NCBI GenBank assembly: GCA_035554595.1 | Contig: DATMIH010000106.1 | Coordinates: forward strand, 1-25,251 | Direction: 5' to 3' | DNA length: 25,251 bases | From: VRUE01 sp035554595 | GTDB taxonomy: Bacteria > Actinomycetota > Thermoleophilia > Solirubrobacterales > 70-9 | In this document: positions 1 through 7,446 of the stretch, piece by piece | How positions within the stretch are numbered: the stretch's first letter is position 1 | Layout: every line of letters starts with the position of its first letter | The notes under the pieces: model-generated | The model's database searches: none | Told to the model about the DNA's origin: nothing | The model's input: the letters and a program-made list of their open reading frames with translations, nothing else | Made by a program: the position numbers and the translations under genes

Positions 1-998
1 TTGGAGACGATCGACATCATCACCGCGATCTTCTCGACGCCGTCCTTTTCGAGCACCTCCTTGGCCAGGCCGCAGGCCTTGGCGACCGAGGGGTTGCCGC
101 CGATCTCGGAGTAGTTGGCCGGCTTGCCGCCCTGGCTTCGCACCGCGTCCGTCAAAGTCAGCGAGCCGCCGCCGGCGCCGATCACGAGTCCGAGGTTTCC
201 GGAGAAGCCGTGGTCCTTGCCCTGAATCACGCCGCGGTGGTCGGCGGCGTCGATCGCGGCGACGTTGCGCTCGAAGTCCGAGGGCTCGTAGGTCTCGCAC
301 GTGTCCTCCTCGGCAATCTCCAGCCGCTTGCGCAGCAGGCCCTTCTGGCGACCGACCGCCTCGTTCTCCATCTCCATATGGGCGTCGAGGGCGACGAAGC
401 TGCCGTCGGTGAGCTCGGCCAGCGGGTTGATCTCGGCCAGGGTCATGTCGTAGTCGCGGAAGAGGCGGGCGAGGCGGGCGAGGATCGGCGTCGCTCGGTT
501 CAGCTGCGAGCCGGTGACCCCGGTCGCGGCGATCACCTGCTTGGCCTCGAAGTCGGGGATCGGCATCAGGTTGGAGACGTGGCCGCGGCCGACGTGGTCG
601 GGATGGGTCTCGGCGACCTCCTCGATGTCGATGCCGCCCATGTCGCTGAACAGCATCAGCGGTTTCTTCGCGGTGCCGTCCCAGACGACCCCGGCGTAGT
701 ACTCCTGCTTGATCTCGGCTTTGGGATCGACCAGGACGCCGCGCGGCATGTGGCCGTTGATCTCGAGCTTGAGAATCGCCTCAGCGTGCTCGGCAGCCTC
801 ATCCGGCGTATCGGCGAACTTGACCCCGCCAGCCTTCATCCGGCCGCCGCTCAGCACCTGCGACTTGATCACGATCGGCCCGCCGATTTCCTCGGCGACC
901 TTGCGTGCCTCATCCGCGGTCGTGCAGAAGCCGTACTTCGTCACCGGAATCCCGGCCAGCTCCACAATCTTCCGTGCCTCGAACTCGAAAAATCTCAT
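1..998 (-). CDS. succinate-CoA ligase (ADP-forming) beta-subunit-like protein, partial
   Basis: The family forms acyl-CoA from a carboxylic acid (classically succinate, in the TCA cycle) with ATP, through an alpha-beta enzyme. The visible 332 residues begin MRFFEFEARKIVELAGIPVT, an ATP-grasp N-terminus. A nucleotide/CoA loop SGGRMKAGGV lies at residues 50-58, followed by a metal-binding AEINPLAEL and the start of the C-terminal flavodoxin-like ligase domain (GAGGGSLTLTDAV, GGKPANYSEIGG). The C-terminus lies beyond base 1; the family usually runs to about 380-400 residues. The glycine loop and linker differ from textbook SucC, so the acid used may not be succinate. Malate-CoA ligase is possible, since a malyl-CoA-lyase-type gene lies in the same window. 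The ATG at 998 follows a poor ribosome site, and the gene is divergent from the lipoprotein at 1146. Family confident, substrate not. Confidence 0.85.
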   Translation of the reverse strand, partial: MRFFEFEARKIVELAGIPVTKYGFCTTADEARKVAEEIGGPIVIKSQVLSGGRMKAGGVKFADTPDEAAEHAEAILKLEINGHMPRGVLVDPKAEIKQEYYAGVVWDGTAKKPLMLFSDMGGIDIEEVAETHPDHVGRGHVSNLMPIPDFEAKQVIAATGVTGSQLNRATPILARLARLFRDYDMTLAEINPLAELTDGSFVALDAHMEMENEAVGRQKGLLRKRLEIAEEDTCETYEPSDFERNVAAIDAADHRGVIQGKDHGFSGNLGLVIGAGGGSLTLTDAVRSQGGKPANYSEIGGNPSVAKACGLAKEVLEKDGVEKIAVMMSIVS

Positions 999-1041
999 CA
1001 GCGGCGGGGAACCCTATCCAAACGGCCTTCGGGCGGGTGGC

Positions 1042-1100
1042 GCGGGGGGAGGGGGGTCGAGGACGGGCCGTGGCCCGCCCGCAGGCCCCCCTCCCCCCGC
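1042..1100. repeat. G-rich 15-bp perfect inverted repeat in divergent intergenic region
   Basis: Bases 1042-1056 (GCGGGGGGAGGGGGG) are exactly complementary to 1086-1100. The 29-base middle carries a second small hairpin (CGGGCC at 1064-1069, GGCCCG at 1072-1077). The whole sits between two divergent start codons at 998 and 1146. The G runs could also form a quadruplex on the plus strand. There is no T tract and no gene ends here, so it is not an ordinary terminator. A regulatory role is inference. Confidence 0.7.
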
Positions 1101-1145
1101 GACAGGACCCGCCCGCCTCGCCGCTCGGATTGAGATACTCCCCTC

Positions 1146-1442
1146 ATGAGGAGCCTTTCCGCGCTGCTGGGCGTGGTAGCCATCGCACTGCTCGTTGCCG
1201 GCTGCGGCGAAACGGTGATCGACGCGACCAAGACCGAGGAACAGCTGGAAGCCAACCTCTCGAACTCGCTGAAAGAGAAGGTTTCCTCCGTTGACTGCCC
1301 GTCCGATCAGAAGGTCGAAAAAGGTGCGACCTTCAATTGCAGCGTGAAGCTGCAAAAGGGCGAAGAACAGACGGTAACGCTGAAGATCCGCAACAGCGAT
1401 GCGGACATAAGTGTGATCAATATCAGCGGGGCCAATGAATAA
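1146..1442 (+). CDS. DUF4333 family lipoprotein
   Basis: A 98-residue exported lipoprotein. The N-terminus MRSLSALLGVVAIALLVAGC is a signal peptide ending in a lipobox (VAGC), so Cys20 should be lipidated and the protein anchored outside the membrane. The remainder is one small domain with two cysteines (VDCP and FNCSV) and a KGATFNC stretch, the pattern of DUF4333, common in actinobacterial envelope proteins of unknown function. Its end overlaps or nearly abuts the PEP carboxykinase gene: the TAA at 1440-1442 lies 10 bases before the preferred pckG ATG. The two are probably co-transcribed, although no functional link is obvious. The ATG at 1146 has only a weak purine stretch upstream. Confidence 0.85.
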   Translation: MRSLSALLGVVAIALLVAGCGETVIDATKTEEQLEANLSNSLKEKVSSVDCPSDQKVEKGATFNCSVKLQKGEEQTVTLKIRNSDADISVINISGANE

Positions 1443-1452
1443 AGTGCCGCGA

Positions 1453-3261
1453 ATGAGCCAAACCATCGCGGCCGAAGCGCCGACCACGCACGCACAGCTC
1501 CTCGACTGGGTCGGGGAGATCGCAGAACTGACCCAGCCCGACTCCGTCCACTGGTGCGACGGCTCGGCTGAGGAGTACGACCGCCTCGCCCAGACCCTGA
1601 TTGACGCCGGCACCTTCGAGCGCCTCTCTGACGCCAAGCGTCCCAACTCTTACCTGGCGCTCTCCGACCCCGCCGACGTGGCCCGGGTCGAGGATCGGAC
1701 CTTCATCTGCTCCGAGGACGAGGCCGACGCCGGCCCGACCAACAACTGGCGCGACCCCGCCGCGATGCGCGAGACCCTGAACGGCCTCTTCCGGGGCTGC
1801 ATGGTCGGCCGCACGATGTACGTCGTTCCCTTCTCGATGGGCCCGTTGGGCTCGCCGATCGCCCACATCGGCGTGCAGCTGACCGACTCGCCCTACGTCG
1901 CCACCTCGATGCGGATCATGACCCGCATGGGTGCCGCGGCGCTCGAGGTGCTCGGCACCGACGGTGAGTTCGTGCCCTGCGTGCACTCGGTCGGCATGCC
2001 GCTGGTCGAAGGCATCGAAGACGTCTCCTGGCCCTGTAACGAGGACAACAAGTACATCGTCCACTACCCCGAGGCGCGCGAGATCTGGTCCTTCGGCTCC
2101 GGCTACGGCGGCAACGCCCTGCTCGGCAAGAAGTGCTTCGCGCTGCGGATCGCCTCGGCGATGGCCCGCGACGAGGGCTGGTTGGCCGAGCACATGCTGA
2201 TCCTCAAGCTGACCTCGCCCGAGGGCGGCGTCAAGTACGTCACCGGTGCCTTTCCCTCGGCCTGCGGCAAGACCAACCTGGCGATGCTGATCCCGACCCT
2301 GCCCGGCTGGAAGGTCGAGACGGTCGGCGACGACATCGCCTGGATGAAGTTCGGCGCGGACGGCCGCCTCTACGCGGTCAACCCCGAGGCCGGCTTCTTC
2401 GGCGTCGCGCCTGGTACCGGCGAGAGCACCAACCCCAACGCGATGCGGACGATCGAGAGCAACTCGATCTTCACCAACTGCGCCAAAACCGACGATGGCG
2501 ACGTCTGGTGGGAGGGGATGACCAGCGAGCCACCCGAGCACCTGATCGACTGGCACGGCAACGACTGGACGCCGGACTCCGAGACCCCGTCGGCTCACCC
2601 CAACGCGCGCTTTGCGACGCCGGCGTCGCAGTGCCCGACGATCGCTCCCGAGTGGGAGGACCCGGCCGGCGTGCCGATCGACGCCTTCCTCTTCGGCGGC
2701 CGCCGCGCCACCACCGTACCGCTGGTCCAGGAAGCGTTCGATTGGGAGCACGGCGTCTTCCTCGGCGCGACGATGTCCTCTGAGAAGACCGCAGCGGCCG
2801 CCGGCAACGTCGGCGAACTGCGCTTCGACCCGATGGCGATGCTGCCCTTCTGCGGCTACAACATGGCCGACTACCTCGCCCACTGGATCAAGGCCGGCGA
2901 ACGCGAGGGAGCTCAGCTGCCGCGGATCTTCTACGTCAACTGGTTCCGCAAGGACGCCGACGGCAAGTTCCTCTGGCCCGGCTTCGGCGAGAACAGCCGC
3001 GTGCTCGAGTGGGTCTTCCGCCGCTGCGACGACAGCGCCGAGGCGGTTGAGACCGCGATCGGCCTGCTGCCGGCAGAGGGGGCGATCAACACCGAGGGCC
3101 TCAACATCGATGCCGAGGCGATGCGCGAGCTGCTCTCGGTCGACGAGGACCTCGTGCGCGATCAGCTGCCGCAGGTCAAGGAGCACTTCGCCCAGTTCGG
3201 CGACAAGCTGCCGGACGCGCTGGCGCAGCAGCTGCAGGCACTCGAAGCACGACTGGCTTAG
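1453..3261 (+). CDS. pckG: phosphoenolpyruvate carboxykinase (GTP)
   Basis: Cytosolic enzyme that interconverts oxaloacetate plus GTP with phosphoenolpyruvate, CO2 and GDP, the entry step of gluconeogenesis. About 602 residues, full length for GTP-type PEPCK. The kinase P-loop FPSACGKTNLAML starts at residue 267, with Lys273 and Thr274 as the phosphate- and metal-binding residues. Other family stretches seen are SYLALSDPADVARVE, GSYGGNALLGKKC-like FGSGYGGNALLGKKCFALR, the metal-site region VGDDIAWMKFG, and the C-terminal FYVNWFRKDADGKFLWPGFG. An in-frame ATG at 1435 would add MNKVPR; I prefer 1453 because MSQTIAAEAPTTHAQLLDWV matches where actinobacterial PckG proteins begin. A weak hairpin follows the stop. 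Confidence 0.97.
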   Translation: MSQTIAAEAPTTHAQLLDWVGEIAELTQPDSVHWCDGSAEEYDRLAQTLIDAGTFERLSDAKRPNSYLALSDPADVARVEDRTFICSEDEADAGPTNNWRDPAAMRETLNGLFRGCMVGRTMYVVPFSMGPLGSPIAHIGVQLTDSPYVATSMRIMTRMGAAALEVLGTDGEFVPCVHSVGMPLVEGIEDVSWPCNEDNKYIVHYPEAREIWSFGSGYGGNALLGKKCFALRIASAMARDEGWLAEHMLILKLTSPEGGVKYVTGAFPSACGKTNLAMLIPTLPGWKVETVGDDIAWMKFGADGRLYAVNPEAGFFGVAPGTGESTNPNAMRTIESNSIFTNCAKTDDGDVWWEGMTSEPPEHLIDWHGNDWTPDSETPSAHPNARFATPASQCPTIAPEWEDPAGVPIDAFLFGGRRATTVPLVQEAFDWEHGVFLGATMSSEKTAAAAGNVGELRFDPMAMLPFCGYNMADYLAHWIKAGEREGAQLPRIFYVNWFRKDADGKFLWPGFGENSRVLEWVFRRCDDSAEAVETAIGLLPAEGAINTEGLNIDAEAMRELLSVDEDLVRDQLPQVKEHFAQFGDKLPDALAQQLQALEARLA

Positions 3262-3275
3262 TAGGTCGTACTTAC

Positions 3276-3304
3276 GGGGGTGGCTGGAGAGCCCGGCCAC
3301 CCTC
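3276..3304 (+). terminator. possible intrinsic-like terminator after pckG
   Basis: GGGTGGC at 3278-3284 pairs with GCCACCC at 3296-3302, extendable by G-T and G-C pairs on the outside, 15 bases after the pckG stop. There is no T tract, so it would be a GC-rich, T-less terminator of the kind common in actinobacteria. CTGGAG/CTCCAG (3284-3289/3302-3307) is a competing pairing. Confidence 0.4.
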
Positions 3305-3317
3305 CAGTCGAACTAGG

Positions 3318-3394
3318 TCGCACGCGCCCGCCTTTGGCGGGCGCTTAGCGACAATCTGAGAGCGCGGCTGCGCCGCGCTTAGAACCACGAGTGC
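3318..3394 (+). repeat. REP-like double-hairpin unit, left copy
   Basis: Two perfect hairpins separated by a 17-base linker: stem GCGCCCGCC/GGCGGGCGC (3324-3332/3336-3344, loop TTT), linker TTAGCGACAATCTGAGA (3345-3361), then stem GCGCGGC/GCCGCGC (3362-3368/3372-3378, loop TGC). The unit recurs in inverse orientation at 3689-3757 with the linker conserved in 16 of 17 positions. The stems and loops differ, which suggests selection for folding. No coding frame here looks real. Confidence 0.8.
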
Positions 3395-3641
3395 GGCGGC
3401 CGCTTCGCGAACGTTCGCCTGGAGGGCGGCCGGGCTCTCTCCCAACCCGCCCGTCAGCCCAGACCTCCGAAACCAGCCGGGCTGCCGGGAACACGCAAAG
3501 GTGCGTCGAGCTTGCAGGTGAGCTGGAGAGTCATGGGAGCTCGGCGGCGGGCTCGAGTGTCCCGGGCGCTTGACCGCGGCTTAAGCGCCGGAAGCTCTCG
3601 GATCGCACCTCCTGCCTGGGTCTGAGCTTGTGTCCCTTGGA
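3395..3641. other. non-coding stretch between the repeat units
   Basis: No convincing coding frame. Small hairpins are visible, for example ACGC/GCGT at 3492-3505 and GGCGCTT/AAGCGCC at 3565-3571/3583-3589. I looked for signatures of tmRNA, RNase P RNA and SRP RNA and did not see them. With its flanking inverted repeats it could be part of one large folded RNA or a decayed mobile element; neither can be shown from sequence alone. Confidence 0.4.
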
Positions 3642-3790
3642 GGGCGGGGCGGTTGCCCTTTCCGGGAATGTTGCCGAAGGCAGCCGCTGCACTCGTGTCT
3701 CTAAGCGCGGCGTAGCCGCGCTCTCAAATTGTCGCTAAGCGCCGCAGGCGCGTGCGATATCAATTCCCGGAAAGGGCAACCGCCCCGCCC
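3642..3790. repeat. perfect 28-bp inverted repeat flanking a REP-like unit
   Basis: Bases 3642-3669 are the exact reverse complement of 3763-3790, all 28 positions, spaced by 93 bases. The arms contain GGTTGCCCTTTCCGGGAAT and its complement. The spacer holds the right REP-like unit. The shape (149 bp, terminal inverted repeats, no gene) resembles a miniature mobile element. The flanking bases (CTTGGA left, CTGGGA right) do not form an exact target duplication. Confidence 0.85.
3689..3757 (-). repeat. REP-like double-hairpin unit, right copy (inverted)
   Basis: Reverse-complement partner of 3318-3394. Stem GCGCGGC/GCCGCGC (3705-3711/3715-3721, loop GTA), linker 3722-3738, then a shorter stem GCGCC/GGCGC (3739-3743/3747-3751, loop GCA). 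The second stem is four pairs shorter than in the left copy yet still perfect, and the outer flanks (TCGCACGCGCC, CACGAGTGC) are also shared. Confidence 0.8.
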
Positions 3791-3855
3791 ATTCGCTGGG
3801 ATCAAGGATCAGGGCCAGTTGGGCGGCGCGTTCGGGGCTAGCTATCTTCTGTCGC

Positions 3856-5385
3856 TTGCCTGCGCGCCGCCCGGAACTACCCCTGCTCGCCGCCGCGTTT
3901 GTCGCGGCCGTGCTCGCGCTCGACCTTCTCTGGAGTCTGATCGAGGGATCGACCGGCACGATCGCCTATGCGCTGATTGACGAGCCGGCGCATCTGATGA
4001 CGTGTGCCCTCGCGTTGCTGGCGGTCCTGGCGCTGACAGACGCTAAGCCGTCCTGGCGCTTCGTCGCCGCGGCGCTCGTCGCCAGCATGGCAATCGACCT
4101 GGACCATCTCCCCGGCTACCTCGGGTCTCACTTCTTGACCGGTTCGATGCCGCGGCCATACACGCACAGCCTGCTGATGGTCGGGGTGCTGGCCGCTATT
4201 GGCGCCGCCAGCAGGCGCCCACACCTCAGGCAGGTCCTCTTCGGGGTCGCCTTCGGCGTCGCCGCTCATCTGCTGCGCGACCTCGCCACCGGGCCCGGCG
4301 TTGCATTTCTCTGGCCGCTTGTGGTGGCGCCGATCAAGGTTCCCTATGTCCTCTACGCGGCAACGCTGGTGGCTGCAATGATCGCCCTGGTTCCCAGGCG
4401 CTCGCTGGCGGCTGCCCGCGGCCTCGCCGCCCTCCTCGCCGTGCTCGTTGCCGTCCTGGCATTGGGCGCCTCGGCCGCCTCGGCCCACCGAATCGCGCTC
4501 GGGACGTATATCCGCGGGATCGAAGACAGCCCGGGCCTGCTCGACAGCTATGCCGAAGAAGTCGGGCGGCGCCCGGCGATCGTCGGTGCCTACAAGCGCT
4601 GGGACGTGGACCCCTTCTACCCGCCCGAACTGGCCGAGATTGCGAGCCGCGGCGCGGTGCCGATGATCGGCTGGGAGCCCTGGAACGAAGCTGACCACGG
4701 CTTCCGCCTTGCCGCCATCGCCAAGGGTCACTACGACGACTACATCTTGCGCTCCGCGCGCGAGGCGAGGGAATGGGGGGGCCCGATCCTGGTTCGATTC
4801 GGCCAGGAGATGAACGGCAGTTGGGCTCCGTGGCAGCGCGGAGTGAACGGCACGACCGGTCCTCGCTTCATCGCTGCCTGGCGCCACATCGTCAAGATCT
4901 TCCGCCGCGTCGGGGCGCGGAACGTGAGCTGGGTCTGGTGCCCGTACGTCAACAACGGCCAGTTGCCGTTTATGGATTTCTACCCGGGGGATCGCTGGGT
5001 CGACTGGCTGGCGCTCGATGGCTTCAACTGGGGAGAGCCGATCTCCTGGCAGACCTTCCCGACGATTTTCGACGCGTCCTATCGCAAGCTGGCAGGACTC
5101 GCCCGCAAGCCGATCATGATTGCCGAGATTGGCTCCGACGAAACCGGGGGGGACAAGGCGGGCTGGGTTCGCCGCGCCCTGAGCCGCCAACTACCTCGGC
5201 TCAAGCGGGTAAGAGCCGTGGTCTGGTTCGACGCCCCCGACGGCGCCGATTTCCGCGTTGACAGCTCGTCTGCGGCTCTCGACGCCTTTCGAGCCGGGAT
5301 CAGCTCGCCGCTTTACTCAGGCGATGAGAGCTTCGTCCGCCAGATCTCGCGCCGGGCAGCGCGCTTGGCACAAACCGGCCCGTGA
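3856..5385 (+). CDS. YdjM-like membrane domain fused to GH26-type glycoside hydrolase
   Basis: 509 residues in two parts. Residues about 8-205 form a multi-pass membrane domain with DLDHLP, RPYTHSLL and GVAAHLLRDLATGPG, matching the YdjM/DUF457 metal-dependent membrane hydrolase family. Residues about 212-490 are a GH26-like (beta-mannanase clan) barrel. VRFGQEMNGSWAPW gives the likely acid/base Glu318, and KPIMIAEIGS the likely nucleophile Glu424. The first start I can find is a TTG at 3856 without a good ribosome site; the frame is open back to a TAA at 3736. An internal ATG at 4378 would give a clean signal peptide (MIALVPRRSLAAARGLAALL onward, ending ASAASA before the barrel), so a separately secreted hydrolase is possible. 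It overlaps the next gene by 4 bp. Glycan substrate unknown; mannan is only the family default. Confidence 0.8.
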   Translation: MPARRPELPLLAAAFVAAVLALDLLWSLIEGSTGTIAYALIDEPAHLMTCALALLAVLALTDAKPSWRFVAAALVASMAIDLDHLPGYLGSHFLTGSMPRPYTHSLLMVGVLAAIGAASRRPHLRQVLFGVAFGVAAHLLRDLATGPGVAFLWPLVVAPIKVPYVLYAATLVAAMIALVPRRSLAAARGLAALLAVLVAVLALGASAASAHRIALGTYIRGIEDSPGLLDSYAEEVGRRPAIVGAYKRWDVDPFYPPELAEIASRGAVPMIGWEPWNEADHGFRLAAIAKGHYDDYILRSAREAREWGGPILVRFGQEMNGSWAPWQRGVNGTTGPRFIAAWRHIVKIFRRVGARNVSWVWCPYVNNGQLPFMDFYPGDRWVDWLALDGFNWGEPISWQTFPTIFDASYRKLAGLARKPIMIAEIGSDETGGDKAGWVRRALSRQLPRLKRVRAVVWFDAPDGADFRVDSSSAALDAFRAGISSPLYSGDESFVRQISRRAARLAQTGP

Positions 5386-6536
5386 AGCGTTCTCTCGTCG
5401 CGCTCGCCACGGCGCTGGTTGTGCTCTTCTGCGCTCTCGCTCCGACCGTCGCTGCCGGGCGGCCACCGATCGCGCTCGGCGTCTACCTGCCCAATCAGTG
5501 GAAGGACCCAAACCTGATTGATGCTTACGCCAAGCAGGTTGGCCGCAGCCCGGCGATCATCCTCTCCTACAAGCGCTGGGACGTGAAGCCCTTCTACAAG
5601 CCCGAGCTCGACCAGATCGCCAAGCGGGGCGCCCTGCCGATGGTCAGCTGGGAGCCGTGGGGCTCATCGGGAAAGCCGGCGAAGCTCTGGGCGATCGCGC
5701 GGGGCCGTTACGACGGCTACGTCCGTCGCTCGGCGCAGATGGCCAGGGCGTGGGGCAAGCCGATCATGCTGCGCTTTGCCCAGGAGATGAACGGCAGTTG
5801 GGCGCCCTGGGAGCAGGGTCACGTTGGCAGTACACCGCGCTCCTTCATCCTCGCCTGGCGGCACCTGGTCAGCGTCTTCCGCAGCGTCGGCGCCGACAAC
5901 GTCACCTGGGTCTGGTGCCCGAACATCAACACCGGGCACCTTCCCTTCATGCAGTACTACCCGGGTGATCGCTGGGTCGATTGGGTCGGCCTCGACGGCT
6001 TCAACTGGGGCGGCTCGATCGGCTGGCGGCCGTTCAGCGAGATCTTCGGCGGCTCCTATGAAGAGCTCGCTCGCAGGACCTCAAAGCCGATTGTGATCGC
6101 TGAGACCGGCTCGGGCCAGACCGGCGGTGACAAGGCCGCCTGGGTGACGAGTGCGCTCTCGCGGGAGCTGCCCTACTTCGAGCGCGTCCGCGCTGTGGTC
6201 TGGTACAACGCCTTCGACCGCTCCGACTTCCGCATCGACAGCTCCCCCTCGGCGCTGCGGGCCTTTCGCCGCGGCATCGCCCAGCCGTTGTACAGCGGGA
6301 CCCGCCGTGAGCTGATCACCACGCCGCTGCATTTGCCCGGCGTCGCGAAGCCGATCCCCGTGCCGGAAGCCGGCTTCGGGCAGCCTCCATTCCTGGAACG
6401 GCTCTGGATCAAGCTACACGGCCGGCTTGGCGCCGCGGTCTGGCCGCTCTTCGCTGCCTTCGCAATCGCTGTCCTCGCCGCCTGCGCCTTCATGCTCAAG
6501 CGCCGGCGCCCGAGACGGCCGCAGCGCGGCTACTAG
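5382..6536 (+). CDS. secreted, membrane-anchored GH26-type glycoside hydrolase
   Basis: 384 residues with a GTG start overlapping the previous stop (GTGA), so translation is probably coupled. Residues 1-25 are a signal peptide (MKRSLVALATALVVLFCALA, cleavage near AAG). The GH26-like barrel runs from about 28 to 300 and is clearly paralogous to the preceding barrel (shared YKRWDV, FYKPELDQIAKRGA, GDRWVDW, DGFNWG). The likely acid/base is Glu135 in FAQEMNGSWAPW and the nucleophile Glu241 in IAETGSGQTGGDKAAW. A C-terminal transmembrane segment (about 345-372) followed by RRRRPRRPQRGY should tether the enzyme to the outer face of the membrane. No LPXTG sortase signal is seen. It probably trims a surface polysaccharide made by the facing GT operon (inference). 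Confidence 0.87.
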   Translation: MKRSLVALATALVVLFCALAPTVAAGRPPIALGVYLPNQWKDPNLIDAYAKQVGRSPAIILSYKRWDVKPFYKPELDQIAKRGALPMVSWEPWGSSGKPAKLWAIARGRYDGYVRRSAQMARAWGKPIMLRFAQEMNGSWAPWEQGHVGSTPRSFILAWRHLVSVFRSVGADNVTWVWCPNINTGHLPFMQYYPGDRWVDWVGLDGFNWGGSIGWRPFSEIFGGSYEELARRTSKPIVIAETGSGQTGGDKAAWVTSALSRELPYFERVRAVVWYNAFDRSDFRIDSSPSALRAFRRGIAQPLYSGTRRELITTPLHLPGVAKPIPVPEAGFGQPPFLERLWIKLHGRLGAAVWPLFAAFAIAVLAACAFMLKRRRPRRPQRGY

Positions 6537-6574
6537 TCGAGCAGGCAGCCGCGGCCGATGATTTGCTTCCCGAG

Positions 6575-7357
6575 ATGAGCGATCTGCTGATCCTCTGCTA
6601 CCACGCGGTGAGCGCGACCTGGCCGACCGAGTTCGCGATCTCCCCGCAAAGCCTCGATTCCCAGTTGCGCTTCTTCATGCGTCGCGGGTACCGCCCGGCA
6701 ACGCTTTCGGCTGCGCTCAGCGGGAGCACTGACCAAAAGACCCTCGTCGTCACCTTTGACGACGCCTTCTCCTCTGTCTTCGAGCGGGCGCTGCCAGTCA
6801 CCTCGGCGCTCGGCGTTCCCGCCACCATGTTTGTGCCCACCGCCTACGTCGCCGGCGAGGACGCGATGGCCTGGGCCTCGCTGGAGCAGTGGGCGGGGAC
6901 CGAGCACGAGGACGAGCTGCGCTGCATGAGCTGGGATGACCTGCGGGCCCTGGTCGCGGCCGGTTGGGAGATCGGCTCGCACACCGCCACCCATCCGAAG
7001 TTGACCTCGCTCGCCGACGCCGAGCTGGACCTCGAGCTGGTCTCCTCGAAGGCCCGCTGTGAGGAGGAGATCCAACGGCCCTGCGAGGCGCTTGCCTACC
7101 CGTTCAGCGACCACGATCGCCGCGTTATGGACCGCGCCTGTGCGGCTGGCTACTCGTCGGCGGTCATCCTCGATAACGACCTTGCGATCCCCCGGGGCAG
7201 CTTGGTCCGCCCCGGGCAGCCCAGGGAGATGTTCGGCTTGCTCCGGGAGGGCGTTTACCGCCGCGACGGTTGGCCTAGGTTGGCGGCGAAGACATCGCTG
7301 CTGGCGAGGCGCGCTCGCGCCTCGCGCCTCGCGCGCGTAGCGCTTCGTGCCGCTTGA
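6575..7357 (+). CDS. polysaccharide deacetylase (NodB/CE4 family)
   Basis: 260 residues. CE4 enzymes remove N- or O-acetyl groups from glycans using a metal held by Asp and two His. Motif 1 is TFDDAF (Asp62, Asp63); motif 2 is SHTATHP (His136, His140); a motif-3-like AYPFSDHDRR follows. The N-terminus MSDLLILCYHAVS is the usual family opening. No signal peptide is visible, so it may act in the cytoplasm or leave by another route. I chose ATG 6575 over the TTG at 6563, which adds only four residues. It follows the second GH26 gene by 38 bases and ends inside a terminator, so it closes the operon beginning at 3856. The pairing of deacetylase and hydrolases argues for an acetylated glycan substrate. 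Confidence 0.88.
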   Translation: MSDLLILCYHAVSATWPTEFAISPQSLDSQLRFFMRRGYRPATLSAALSGSTDQKTLVVTFDDAFSSVFERALPVTSALGVPATMFVPTAYVAGEDAMAWASLEQWAGTEHEDELRCMSWDDLRALVAAGWEIGSHTATHPKLTSLADAELDLELVSSKARCEEEIQRPCEALAYPFSDHDRRVMDRACAAGYSSAVILDNDLAIPRGSLVRPGQPREMFGLLREGVYRRDGWPRLAAKTSLLARRARASRLARVALRAA

Positions 7358-7371
7358 CGCAAGCGTTTTTT
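7351..7371 (+). terminator. intrinsic terminator overlapping the deacetylase stop codon
   Basis: CGCTT (7351-7355), loop GACGC, AAGCG (7361-7365), then six T (7366-7371). The stem contains the TGA stop of the preceding gene. It is short but has the classic stem-plus-T-tract form, one of the few such sites in the window. Confidence 0.65.
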
Positions 7372-7389
7372 CGCCTGACTCATACATAC

Positions 7390-7404
7390 GTCCAGAGATT
7401 GGAC
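7390..7404 (+). other. small hairpin in the leader of the third GH26 gene
   Basis: GTCCA (7390-7394) pairs with TGGAC (7400-7404) across loop GAGAT, 42 bases before the GTG start at 7447. The stretch 7372-7389 is unusually AT-rich (GACTCATACATA) and is the likeliest place for a promoter serving this gene, which sits behind a terminator. Weak evidence. Confidence 0.3.
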
Positions 7405-7446
7405 GGACCCCCGTAGAGGTGCCGCCCTGGCGTCGATACGGGGGGC

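Noticed and set aside
1423..3300. Long open frame antisense to pckG
   Set aside because: Its composition (Val/Gly/Arg/Asp-rich, no motifs) is that of a shadow frame in GC-rich DNA, and pckG is certain.
3318..3790. A known structured RNA such as tmRNA, RNase P RNA or SRP RNA
   Set aside because: None of the conserved core motifs of these RNAs is present on either strand.
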